Source: Acidobacteriota bacterium (lineage in GTDB: Bacteria; Acidobacteriota; UBA6911). Taken from it: a stretch of 10,536 bases of DNA. The notes under the pieces are model-generated. The model did not search any database. It was not told where the DNA came from and saw only the letters and a list, made by a program, of their open reading frames with translations. Below, in pieces: positions 1 to 6,806 of the stretch. The position numbers were made by a program, and so were the translations under genes. Every line of letters begins with the position of its first letter. The first letter of the stretch is position 1. Location: contig JAFNAH010000043.1 of assembly GCA_017860075.1 (NCBI GenBank), forward strand, positions 1-10,536. Direction: 5' to 3'.

Positions 1-818
1 TAGTAACGTTCTACGACTGTATCCGTGCGCCCCACGAGCGACACGCCGTAGTGCCTGCATATCTCGTCTTCGATCACGGTCGGCCCCGGGAAGACGCCGA
101 TGCCCGCCTGCCCGAAGATCTTCATCAGTGCGCTGTCCTGGAACTCGCCGGTGATCAGAGGCCGGATCGAAAGCTCGTCAAACCAATGCTGGAGTGATCG
201 CCGGAGCGAGGTGTGCTCGAACGGCGCAAGAAGCGGTGCCCTGTCGAGTGACAGCGGGAAGCCGTGCCTGAGTCGCGCAGCCGTCTTCCTGCCCGCGAAG
301 AATGAGATCCCGCAGGAGCCGAGCAGGTGGTGGTAGGCCCGCACATGAAAAGCCGGGCTTACAGGTGCGTCGCTCAACACCAGGTCCAGTTCATGGGCCG
401 AAAGGCGGGCCATGAGGTGATCCGGGCGGTCCTCGTGGCACACGATTTCGACCTGTTCAGGCATGTTCAGCGCAGGCTGAAGCAGGCGAAAGGCGATGAG
501 CTTGGGGAGCTGGTCGGCGATGCCGACGTTGAAACGCATCGGTTTCCCGACCGGCCGGCCCTCGAGAGCATCGGACAGCTCGCGGCCGAGAGCGAAGATC
601 TCATCCGCGTACCGATAGACCATCCGGCCGACATCGGTGAGCACCAGGTTCCGACCCGCGCGCGAGAAGAGCCTGTCACCGATCGAACGCTCGAGTGCAC
701 GAATCTGGGCTGTGACCGTCGGCTGTGCGAGCCGGAGCCGCGCCGCTGCGCGTGTCACCGACCCCTCCTTGGCCACAGTCCAGAAATAGAGAAGATGGTG
801 GTAGTTCATCCAGTTCAT
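1..818 (-). CDS. nhaR: NhaR-like LysR-family transcriptional regulator, partial (C-terminus off the left edge)
   Basis: I translated the minus strand from the ATG at 818 and found an open frame to the window edge: 272 residues are visible, against about 300 in E. coli NhaR, so roughly 30 C-terminal residues are missing. Residues 1-62 form the LysR winged helix-turn-helix (MNYHHLLYFWTVAKEGS, then AARLRLAQPTVTAQIRALE). The effector domain follows from about 94 (MRFNVGIADQLPKL) with LDLVLSDAPV at 144-153 and GEFQDSALMKIFG at 224-236. The opening, the VYRYADEIF stretch (67-75) and the EFQDSALMK stretch resemble NhaR rather than a generic LysR protein. NhaR activates the Na+/H+ antiporter gene nhaA in E. 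coli in response to Na+. Here no nhaA is visible; the regulator is divergent from a site-2 protease/terC pair, its likely target by position. A second in-frame ATG lies at 809, and neither start has a clear ribosome binding site. The subfamily call is from remembered similarity; LysR membership is certain. Confidence 0.88.
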   Translation of the reverse strand, partial: MNWMNYHHLLYFWTVAKEGSVTRAAARLRLAQPTVTAQIRALERSIGDRLFSRAGRNLVLTDVGRMVYRYADEIFALGRELSDALEGRPVGKPMRFNVGIADQLPKLIAFRLLQPALNMPEQVEIVCHEDRPDHLMARLSAHELDLVLSDAPVSPAFHVRAYHHLLGSCGISFFAGRKTAARLRHGFPLSLDRAPLLAPFEHTSLRRSLQHWFDELSIRPLITGEFQDSALMKIFGQAGIGVFPGPTVIEDEICRHYGVSLVGRTDTVVERY

Positions 819-830
819 GGGACGACATTA

Positions 831-879
831 CCATAGACATTATCAATATGTGATTGCCATTTTATCTATTTGTCTATAG
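831..879. promoter_or_regulatory. Candidate operator in the divergent nhaR / site-2 protease intergenic region
   Basis: The 133-bp gap between the divergent genes is conspicuously AT-rich in a GC-rich window. It holds an inverted repeat, ATAGACA (833-839) and TGTCTAT (871-877). Each arm extends to nine bases (831-839 and 871-879) with one mismatch, around a 31-nt spacer. Inside lies a second dyad, ATCA-N5-TGAT (842-854), which fits the LysR-box pattern T-N11-A (T841, A853). Divergent placement with autoregulation is typical of LysR regulators. That the neighbouring regulator binds here is an inference; the arms are short and could arise by chance in AT-rich sequence. Confidence 0.4.
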
Positions 880-898
880 ATCCATCGATTCTTACAAT
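870..898 (+). promoter_or_regulatory. Candidate sigma-70-type promoter for the site-2 protease/terC operon
   Basis: TTGTCT (870-875, four of six to the -35 consensus) is separated by exactly 17 nt from TACAAT (893-898, five of six to the -10 consensus). Initiation would fall near 905 and give a leader of about 47 nt before the ATG at 952. The -35 overlaps the right arm of the inverted repeat at 871-879, a position where a bound regulator could touch RNA polymerase. This is pattern matching only. Confidence 0.45.
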
Positions 899-951
899 AT
901 TGGCCTGTTCGGACGCATTCGGAGATTGAAGGACACAGGGGAGCTAGAGAT

Positions 952-2073
952 ATGAAGTGGGCATGGAAACTGGGACGCTATGCAGGGATCGATGTGTATA
1001 TTCACGCTACGTTCCTTCTCCTCATCGGATGGATCGTTCTCAGCCACCTGGCGGGCGGACGCGGTCCTGATGCAGCTGTCGAAGGTGTGGTCTTCACGCT
1101 CTTGCTGTTCGCCTGCGTTCTGCTGCATGAGTACGGCCACGCACTGATGGCTGGAAGATTCGGGATCCGGACCAGGGACATCACCCTCCTTCCCATCGGG
1201 GGGGTGGCCCGCCTGGAGCGCATGCCGGAGGACCCGAAACAGGAGCTGTGGGTGGCGCTCGCCGGACCAGCCGTGAACGTGGTCATTTCGCTCGCCCTAT
1301 TCGGCTGGCTGGTAGTGCGCAACGCGTGGGAGCCGCTGGAGAGCCTCAGCGTCGCCGGAGGCTCAATGATCGAACGGCTGTTCGTGGCGAATGTGTTCCT
1401 GGTGGTTTTCAACCTGATACCTGCCTTCCCGATGGACGGCGGCCGGGTCCTGCGCGCACTTCTCGCTTCGCGCGTGGAATACACTCGGGCAACGCGGATC
1501 GCAGCAGGGGTTGGCCAGGGAATCGCGCTGATGTTCGGGCTGATCGGGCTCTTTGCCAACCCGTTCCTGCTCTTCATCGCACTCTTCGTGTGGATCGGTG
1601 CCGCGCAGGAGGCAGGCGCAACCCAGATGAAGAGTTCTCTGGCCGGAATACCCGTGCGCAGGGCGATGATCACCGACTTCCGGGCCGTTGCTCCTGACGA
1701 TCGGCTGCAGCATGCGGTCGAGCTGGTTCTGCGAGGTTCTCAGCAGGACTTTCCCGTGGTCGAGGACGGCCGGGTAGCAGGAGTACTGACCCGGGCCGAC
1801 CTGCTGGCGGCACTGGCAAAGCATACGGAAGACGAACCGGTCGCATCGGTCATGCGCCGGGAGTTCCAGGCAGCCGATGCGGATGATATGCTCGAGCTGG
1901 TTCTGGCGCGCCTGCAGGAATGTGAGTGCCACACGCTGCCCGTCCTGCACAACGGAGCGCTCGTGGGACTCATCACCGCAGACAACCTGGGAGAATTTCT
2001 CATGGTGCAGGCCGCCGTTTCCCGGCGGCCTGCGGGCACCGGCCCGGGGTTTCTGAGAAGACAGGCTGCTTGA
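952..2073 (+). CDS. Site-2 protease family (M50) intramembrane metalloprotease with two CBS domains
   Basis: This 373-residue polytopic membrane protease should cut substrate helices within the membrane. The zinc site is HEYGH at residues 59-63, in LLHEYGHALMAGRFG, and the third ligand is the Asp of NLIPAFPMDGGR (D162). Hydrophobic segments lie at about 17-32, 45-60, 101-122, 142-158 and 184-216. After the last one come two CBS domains: about 236-290 (RRAMITDFRAV, DFPVVEDGRVAGVLTRADL) and about 297-352 (VASVMRREFQA, HTLPVLHNGALVGLITADNL). The M50 core plus paired CBS modules matches the SpoIVFB-like subfamily, where CBS domains bind adenine nucleotides and gate activity. The start is ATG 952, preceded by AGGGGAG at 937-943. 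The stop overlaps the ribosome binding site of terC, which begins 7 bp on, so the two are probably co-transcribed. The substrate is unknown; no anti-sigma factor gene is visible nearby. Confidence 0.93.
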   Translation: MKWAWKLGRYAGIDVYIHATFLLLIGWIVLSHLAGGRGPDAAVEGVVFTLLLFACVLLHEYGHALMAGRFGIRTRDITLLPIGGVARLERMPEDPKQELWVALAGPAVNVVISLALFGWLVVRNAWEPLESLSVAGGSMIERLFVANVFLVVFNLIPAFPMDGGRVLRALLASRVEYTRATRIAAGVGQGIALMFGLIGLFANPFLLFIALFVWIGAAQEAGATQMKSSLAGIPVRRAMITDFRAVAPDDRLQHAVELVLRGSQQDFPVVEDGRVAGVLTRADLLAALAKHTEDEPVASVMRREFQAADADDMLELVLARLQECECHTLPVLHNGALVGLITADNLGEFLMVQAAVSRRPAGTGPGFLRRQAA

Positions 2074-2080
2074 GGTCCCC

Positions 2081-3075
2081 ATGGATATCGCACTTTTCCC
2101 GATGGCGGATTACTGGTGGTTCTACCTGACCTTTACCCTGTTCGTCCTGCTGATGCTGGCGCTCGATCTGGGTGTGTTCCACCGGAAGGCGCACGTAGTC
2201 TCCTTCCGGGAGGCGACCACGTGGAGCGTGGTCTGGATCTCGCTCGCGCTGGCATTCAACTATTTCCTCTACCGGTACGCTCTCTGGAAGTTTCCCCGGG
2301 ATCCCCGGCTGATCGGTGTCTCAGGCTTCGAACCCGAGGCGGCGGCGCAGCAGATCGGGCTCGAGTTCCTCACGGGTTACCTGGTCGAGAAGTCGCTGTC
2401 GGTCGACAACATTTTTATATTTGTCCTGGTCTTCAGCTATTTCGCCATTCCTCAGAAGTACCAGCACCGGGTGCTGTTCTTCGGCATCCTGGGCGCGCTG
2501 CTTTTCCGGTCGGTCTCGGCGTTTTCCTGATCGCCACGGGGATCAAGATGCTGTTCGCACCGGAGAGAGGGCTCGAACCCGACAAGAATCCCCTGATCCG
2601 GCTTTTCCGGCGCTTCGTGCCGGTGGCCCCCGAACTCGACGGCCAGAGGTTCTTCACACGAGTGGGCGGAGTAGTCCACGCAACCCCTCTGTTCATCGCC
2701 CTGCTCTTCGTGGAGGCCACCGATATCATCTTCGCCGTGGACTCAGTGCCTGCGATATTCGCGCTGACGCGCGAGCCTCTGATCGTATTCACTTCGAACG
2801 TGTTCGCGATCCTGGGGCTGCGGGCGCTTTATTTCATGCTGGCCGGCGCAATCCACAAGTTCCACATGCTGAAGTACGGGCTCGCACTGGTGCTGATCTT
2901 CGTGGGGCTGAAGATGGCGTGGCTGAACGAAGCGTTCGGCGGGAAGTTCCCGGTCGGATGGTCCTTGGGAATCATCGGCGGACTGATCGCTGCGAGCGTC
3001 GCTCTCTCGCTGCTGTTCCCCAAGCCTCCGGCGGCATCACAGGCCGGCGCATCCGGGGTCGATGCGGGCGGGTGA
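2081..3075 (+). pseudogene. terC: TerC/Alx-family integral membrane protein, frame broken by an apparent deletion of about 55 bp
   Basis: The first frame (2081-2530, 149 residues) carries the TerC N-terminal half: membrane helices, LALDLGVFHRK (27-36) and the signature EKSLSVDNIFIFVLVFSYF (103-121). It then reads RSVSAFS and a stop at 2528-2530. The second half continues one frame back from about 2515 (LGVFLIATGIKMLFAPE) to the stop at 3075, with ATPLFIALLFVEATDIIFAVDSVP and SNVFAILGLRALYF. Against remembered E. coli Alx, FRSV matches LRTI and LGVFLIATGIKM matches FGAFLLFTGVKM. The roughly 18 Alx residues between them, most of one membrane helix, are absent. Loss of 54+1 nt explains both the gap and the frame change. 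TerC proteins are linked to Mn2+ efflux, tellurite resistance, alkaline response and metalation of secreted enzymes. The start is ATG 2081 with GAGGT at 2072-2076. A real pseudogene or an assembly/sequencing error are both possible; the second half shows no further decay. Confidence 0.85.
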
Positions 3076-3102
3076 TGCACGGGCTCCGATTTTTGAGTGG
3101 CG

Positions 3103-3120
3103 CCGGTCTTTTAGACCGGA
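3103..3120. repeat. Palindrome P1 (hairpin), 3' of terC
   Basis: CCGGTCT (3103-3109), loop TTT, AGACCGG (3113-3119): a perfect 7-bp stem 28 nt past the terC stop, between convergent genes. It shares its arm with the longer palindromes at 3143-3167 and 8621-8641. There is no T-tract after the stem, so a classic intrinsic terminator is not supported. Confidence 0.7.
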
Positions 3121-3142
3121 CCGGTTGCAATCGCCGCGAATC

Positions 3143-3167
3143 GGGTCCGGTCTGACAGACCGGACCC
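3143..3167. repeat. Palindrome P2, perfect 12-bp-arm inverted repeat (REP-like)
   Basis: GGGTCCGGTCTG (3143-3154), a single central A, then CAGACCGGACCC (3156-3167): 12 perfectly complementary base pairs around one base (in practice a slightly larger loop). The inner 21 nt recur exactly, in reverse complement, at 8621-8641. Location between convergent terC and the ATP-grasp gene, recurrence in another intergenic gap and absence from genes fit a REP-like dispersed palindrome. It could also block transcription from both sides or protect mRNA ends. Confidence 0.85.
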
Positions 3168-3169
3168 AC

Positions 3170-3180
3170 TTTAGACCGGA
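3170..3180. repeat. Palindrome half-site P3
   Basis: TTTAGACCGGA (3170-3180) is identical to the right half of P1 (3110-3120), but no complementary left half sits next to it. It could pair with the left arm of P1 or P2, so the 3103-3180 region can form alternative hairpins. It looks like a degenerate or partial copy of the same repeat family. Confidence 0.5.
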
Positions 3181-3209
3181 ATTAACAGCGGCAGTCGCGA
3201 TGTCCGCGC

Positions 3210-4262
3210 TCAACGCGCGCGCTTGAGGGCCAGATTCACAATCTCTTTCAGAGTCTGCGAAAAGGAGAGTCCGTTGACCTCCGCCGACTCCATGAAAGAG
3301 ACCCCTTCTGTCAGGTTGGGATTGGGATTCACTTCCAGGACGTGCGGCTCGCCTTCCTCATCGAGGCGGATGTCCACACGGGCATAGTCCCGGCAGCAGG
3401 TCGCCGAGTATGCCCGCAACGCCAGGTCGCGAACCCGCTCCTGTATCCTGTCCGGGATCCGGGCGGGGCAAAAGGTATGCACCCTGTGGTAGGCGAGGCT
3501 GAGAGGGCTCCACTTCACATCGTATGTGATCACCGGCGGGTGGCTGGAGGGAAGTTCAGAAAAATCGAACTCAACAATCGGAAGCGCTTCCGGAGGATCG
3601 TTTCCCAGAATCGAAACGTGCAGTTCCACGCCGCTGAGGAACTCCTCGACAAGCACGGGGGGCGCGAAGCCTTCAATCACGCTCTCGATCTGGGTCACGA
3701 GACCCTGGTAATCGCGAACCACGGACTTCTCAGTCACGCCGTAGCTGGCATCCTGGCGTGCCGGTTTCACGATCAGGGGATAGCGCAGGCCGTGACGGCG
3801 GGCAACGCGGGCGGAATGCTGCACCAGGTAGCGGGGCGTCGCGACGCCGTTCTGCAGCAGGATCTGCTTGGTCACGCCCTTGCGCCGGCAGAGCCCGAGC
3901 GTGAACGGCGGAGCGCCGGTGAACGGTACGCCGTGCAGTTCAAAAAAGCCGGCAACCGCTTCTTCGAGCCTGGGATCGTCGCGCCAGTGCTCGACCAGGT
4001 TGAAGACCGCGTCCGGGGGATTGACCTTGAGAAGCCGGTTCAGCTTCTGGAGATCGTCCCGGATGTTGACCGCACGGGCGCTGAAACCCTCGGTTTTCAG
4101 GCCCTCGACGATGGCTTCGTACTCCTCGGCATCGGTGGCGACGTGAATGTCGTACTTGGGCGTGAAGCCCAGAGACGACCGGTCGATGTTGCGCAGCGCC
4201 GCGTACTCGTCGCTGCCGGTGTGGTTGTAGAGTACGAGCACTGATTCTTTCTGACGTTTCAT
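3210..4262 (-). CDS. D-alanine-D-alanine ligase-like ATP-grasp enzyme
   Basis: This 350-residue protein should form a peptide-type bond between a carboxylate and an amine through an acyl-phosphate, using ATP. An N-terminal domain holds NPPDAVFNLVEHWRDDPRLE (81-100) and HGVPFTGAP (110-118), the counterparts of FNLxEG and LxIPYTG in Ddl. The ATP-grasp fold follows: K132 after GLCRRKG, YPLIVKPARQDASYGV (161-176), the hinge VLVEEFLSGVELHVSILG (203-220), YARVDIRLDEEGEP (293-306) and the metal-binding LEVNPNPNL (309-317). It is longer and more divergent than house-keeping Ddl (about 300-320 residues), and no mur/fts genes surround it, so a cell-wall role is not the obvious reading. It is divergent from a C39-like cysteine peptidase across 134 bp, suggesting a linked job in making or processing a small peptide or a tag. 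The ATG at 4262 has no clear Shine-Dalgarno sequence. The family is secure; the substrate is unknown. Confidence 0.9.
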   Translation of the reverse strand: MKRQKESVLVLYNHTGSDEYAALRNIDRSSLGFTPKYDIHVATDAEEYEAIVEGLKTEGFSARAVNIRDDLQKLNRLLKVNPPDAVFNLVEHWRDDPRLEEAVAGFFELHGVPFTGAPPFTLGLCRRKGVTKQILLQNGVATPRYLVQHSARVARRHGLRYPLIVKPARQDASYGVTEKSVVRDYQGLVTQIESVIEGFAPPVLVEEFLSGVELHVSILGNDPPEALPIVEFDFSELPSSHPPVITYDVKWSPLSLAYHRVHTFCPARIPDRIQERVRDLALRAYSATCCRDYARVDIRLDEEGEPHVLEVNPNPNLTEGVSFMESAEVNGLSFSQTLKEIVNLALKRAR

Positions 4263-4396
4263 TTTCGTGAACCGCTGTGTAGAATAGCAGAAAATCGCGT
4301 CATTCAGGAGATGAGCCGCTCGGCGGCCAAACCTGGTCGCGGGAGTGAGCTTTCCGGACGGCAGGTCACTGCTTGCCGGGCAGGGTCGACAGTTCG

Positions 4397-5275
4397 ATGG
4401 GTTTTAACACACAACCAAATCTCTGGCAGTGCGGTCCTTACGCACTCATGCACGCCCTGATTTCGCTCGGCGTGCTCGTCAACGAGAAGGAGATCTCGCG
4501 GCTCGCGGGCACGGATGCTTCGGGCACCGACGAATTCCAGCTTGCGAGAGCGGCGAAGGAATTCAATTGCAGGTTTCGCACGATGCGCTATTCGGACCCT
4601 GACCGGGCCCGGCGCGCGCTTGTGCGACAACTCCGCCGCGGGATACCCTGCCTCCTGTGTATTCACCAGTGGCGGCACTGGGTTGCCGTGGTGAAGGAAG
4701 AGCGGGGCCGGTTCATCCTGCTCGACAGCGAGCAGAGGGCGGTCCTGACAATCGTCTCCTCCGAGGAGCTCAGCCGCCTCTGGGTCTACAAACAGAGAGA
4801 GGACGAGCGCACAAACGGCGACGGCACTCTGTATGACCTGCACCCGCTGGTGCCGCGCTTCCGCGTGCGCTTGCGCGGCCGATTCTCGATCAGCCGTGCC
4901 CGCTTCCTCCGCAGGCCGGAGAACAGAGAGCTGGCGCGCCGGTGGGAGGAATACCTCGAAGATCTCCTGGTCCTGTGCCGGCCGGCCACGCGGCCCGACG
5001 CGGATGTCATTTCACTCGGGGAATTCCTCCGCCGGCATGGGGGGATGATTGTCGACCAGGTCACATTCTGGCACGGCGCGATTGCCCGCGCGCAGGCTCA
5101 GAAGGTTCTGCGGAACATGCGCTTCGTCGCGGCGACGCATGGCCTGGTCATCCCCGCCGGCGACGTCGAGCGCGTGATCGCAGGCCTGACGGCCATCCTG
5201 ACCCTCTGGGCAGGAGGCAAATACGGCGTCAGCCCCTTCTACGAGGCGCGCAGGCCCAGCCGCAAGTCAAAGTAG
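4397..5275 (+). CDS. C39-like (papain-fold) cysteine peptidase with an unassigned C-terminal region
   Basis: The protein has 292 residues from ATG 4397. The N-terminal half looks like a C39/papain-like peptidase: NLWQCGPYALMHALISLG (8-25) supplies the oxyanion Gln11 and nucleophile Cys12, WRHWVAVV (92-99) the His (H94), and FILLDSEQ (106-113) the third residue (D110). IPCLLCIH (83-90) is the strand that normally precedes the His loop. There is no signal peptide, ABC transporter domain or membrane segment, so it is not a bacteriocin exporter and probably acts in the cytoplasm. Residues from about 145 on (LYDLHPLVPRFRVRLRGRF, then an Arg-rich helical stretch and a last segment to GGKYGVSPFYEARR) match nothing I recognise. 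A TTG at 4373 (after AGGT at 4363-4366) would add eight residues; ATG 4397, with AGGG at 4382-4385, is preferred because it starts just before the catalytic segment. It is divergent from the ATP-grasp gene, and htrA follows on the same strand 93 bp later. Amidase or transglutaminase-like chemistry is an alternative. Confidence 0.75.
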   Translation: MGFNTQPNLWQCGPYALMHALISLGVLVNEKEISRLAGTDASGTDEFQLARAAKEFNCRFRTMRYSDPDRARRALVRQLRRGIPCLLCIHQWRHWVAVVKEERGRFILLDSEQRAVLTIVSSEELSRLWVYKQREDERTNGDGTLYDLHPLVPRFRVRLRGRFSISRARFLRRPENRELARRWEEYLEDLLVLCRPATRPDADVISLGEFLRRHGGMIVDQVTFWHGAIARAQAQKVLRNMRFVAATHGLVIPAGDVERVIAGLTAILTLWAGGKYGVSPFYEARRPSRKSK

Positions 5276-5368
5276 TCAGCCTGCATCCCGGCATCAGCAT
5301 CGCTCCGGTATAGTCCACAGGGGCGGCGTCAATTGCCAATGACATGTATGAGGGTGGATAATAGCCGG

Positions 5369-6796
5369 ATGATGAGAAATCGATACTTCGTTCTATGCGC
5401 GGTTTTGTCGGTTACTGCTGCTTCCTTCGTCTCGCCCTCAGCCCGGGGACAGGCGGATCCTTCCCCGCAGGAAGGGGCCTCTCTCACCAGGCTCAGCGCC
5501 TCTTTCCAGGGCCTGGCTGCCAGAGTGAGTCCCGCCGTCGTTCGGATAATGACTTCGGGGTATGGCCCGGTCGAGGGCAGCGGTTCAGGAGCGTTCACTT
5601 CTCAAAGAGGCACCGGTTCGGGAGTGATCCTGGACCGCGACGGCGTCATTATAACGAACGCGCACGTATTGGAGGGCGCGAGCAGGATTCGCATAGTGCT
5701 CACCACCCCGTCCTCTACCGAAAGCCCCGGAGCCCCCGGTCATGCGACTCGCAGCAGGGCTGTGCCCGCCAAGGTGGTCGGCATTGATTCGGCGACAGAC
5801 CTCGCGCTTCTGAAGATTGATGAAACCAACCTGCCTACGCTGGAATTCGGCGACTCGGACCTGGTCAGGCAGGGTCAGTTGGCGCTCGCTTTCGGCAGCC
5901 CGCTCGGCCTGGACAATTCGGTCACCTTGGGCGTGGTCAGTTCGCCGACGCGACAATTGGATCCCGACGAACCCATGGTGTACATACAGACGGATGCGCC
6001 GATCAATCCCGGCAACAGCGGCGGACCGTTGGTGGATGTCCAGGGGAAGCTGATCGGCATCAATACATTCATCCTTTCGCAGTCCGGCGGAAATGAAGGC
6101 ATCGGGTTCGCCGCCCCCAGCAACATTGTGAGAAACGTCTACGAGCAGCTAAAGAAGGACGGGCACGTCCATCGCGTCTACCTCGGCGTCCAGCTCCAGA
6201 CGGTGAACCCCACACTGGCTGCAGGGTTGCACTTGCCGCAGGACTGGGGCGTGATGCTGTCGGATGTCACTCCGGGCGGACCTGCCGACAAGGCGGGGCT
6301 GCGGATCGCGGACATCGTGTTGAAGATCGGCGGAAAGCCGATCGAAAACGTCCGTGAATTCAGTGCTGCCCTCTATCAACACGCGATTGATGAAGTGGTG
6401 GACGTCGAGGCTATCAGGGACAACAGGAAGATCGTAATCCCGGTGAAGCTCGTCAAGCGAACGGACGATCCGAACCGGTTCCTGGAGTTTGTCAACCAGG
6501 AAAAGAATCTGATCCGCGAGTGGGGCATCTTCGTGCTTCCGGTGGATCAAAACTTCGTCGACATGCTCCCGACCCTGCGTAAACCGGCCGGTGCCGTTGT
6601 TGCAGCCCGGATCGCGGGCCCCAGCGCCGTCACAGACTTCACGGCCGGAGATCTCATTTGCGAGCTGAACGGTCAGCCCGTCGAGGATGTCGTCGCGCTG
6701 AAGGCATCCATTGCCAAACTCAACTCCGACGATCCGGTCGTGGTGCAAATTCAGCGCCAGGGCCAGCTCATGTTCGTCGCGTTCGAAATGCCCTGA
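5369..6796 (+). CDS. HtrA/Deg-type trypsin-like serine protease with two PDZ domains, exported
   Basis: From ATG 5369 this is a 475-residue protease acting in the periplasm or at the envelope, where Deg proteins degrade or refold damaged proteins. The N-terminus MMRNRYFVLCAVLSV, ending near SARGQA (about 24-29), is a plausible Sec signal peptide. The catalytic triad is visible: His99 in GVIITNAHVLEGA, Asp144 in SATDLALLKID and Ser217 in PINPGNSGGPLVD. PDZ1 spans about 271-364 (VYLGVQLQTVNP, PGGPADKAGLRIADIVLKIGG) and PDZ2 about 385-475 (GAVVAARIAGPSA, FTAGDLICELNGQPVEDV). The length and domain order are those of ordinary two-PDZ Deg proteases. The start is uncertain: the same frame offers TTG 5333, ATG 5339 and ATG 5348. 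I chose 5369 for the compact signal peptide and the AGGGTGG at 5350-5356, though 12 nt is a long spacing. It may be co-transcribed with the peptidase upstream. It meets the isomerase gene tail to tail with a 10-bp gap. Whether it is DegP, DegQ or DegS-like cannot be settled here. Confidence 0.93.
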   Translation: MMRNRYFVLCAVLSVTAASFVSPSARGQADPSPQEGASLTRLSASFQGLAARVSPAVVRIMTSGYGPVEGSGSGAFTSQRGTGSGVILDRDGVIITNAHVLEGASRIRIVLTTPSSTESPGAPGHATRSRAVPAKVVGIDSATDLALLKIDETNLPTLEFGDSDLVRQGQLALAFGSPLGLDNSVTLGVVSSPTRQLDPDEPMVYIQTDAPINPGNSGGPLVDVQGKLIGINTFILSQSGGNEGIGFAAPSNIVRNVYEQLKKDGHVHRVYLGVQLQTVNPTLAAGLHLPQDWGVMLSDVTPGGPADKAGLRIADIVLKIGGKPIENVREFSAALYQHAIDEVVDVEAIRDNRKIVIPVKLVKRTDDPNRFLEFVNQEKNLIREWGIFVLPVDQNFVDMLPTLRKPAGAVVAARIAGPSAVTDFTAGDLICELNGQPVEDVVALKASIAKLNSDDPVVVQIQRQGQLMFVAFEMP

Positions 6797-6806
6797 GGAA
6801 GCCGGG

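Noticed and set aside
1363..2082. Minus-strand open frame (239 codons) opposite the site-2 protease gene
   Set aside because: Antisense to a gene with HEYGH, MDGG and two CBS domains; no coding features of its own.
3125..3150. Possible hexamer-phased TCG repeats next to palindromes P1/P2, like those around the four-helix-bundle gene
   Set aside because: TCG occurs at 3131 and 3141, not in 6-nt phase, and there is no array.
3143..3167. P2 as a classic rho-independent terminator
   Set aside because: The stem is strong but no T-run follows on either strand; a REP-like element fits better, although a blocking role remains possible.
3342..4244. Plus-strand open frame (300 codons) opposite the ATP-grasp gene
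   Set aside because: The minus strand carries all ATP-grasp motifs; the antisense translation has none.
4281..4309. Candidate promoter for the ATP-grasp gene (TATTCT on the minus strand at 4286-4281)
   Set aside because: Only four of six matches at -10 and no acceptable -35 at 16-18 nt.
4331..4344. 14-nt repeat ACCTGGTCGCGGGA shared between 4331-4344 and 8681-8694
   Set aside because: Exact and in two upstream regions, but a single 14-mer match within 10 kb of GC-rich sequence can occur by chance and the surroundings do not match.
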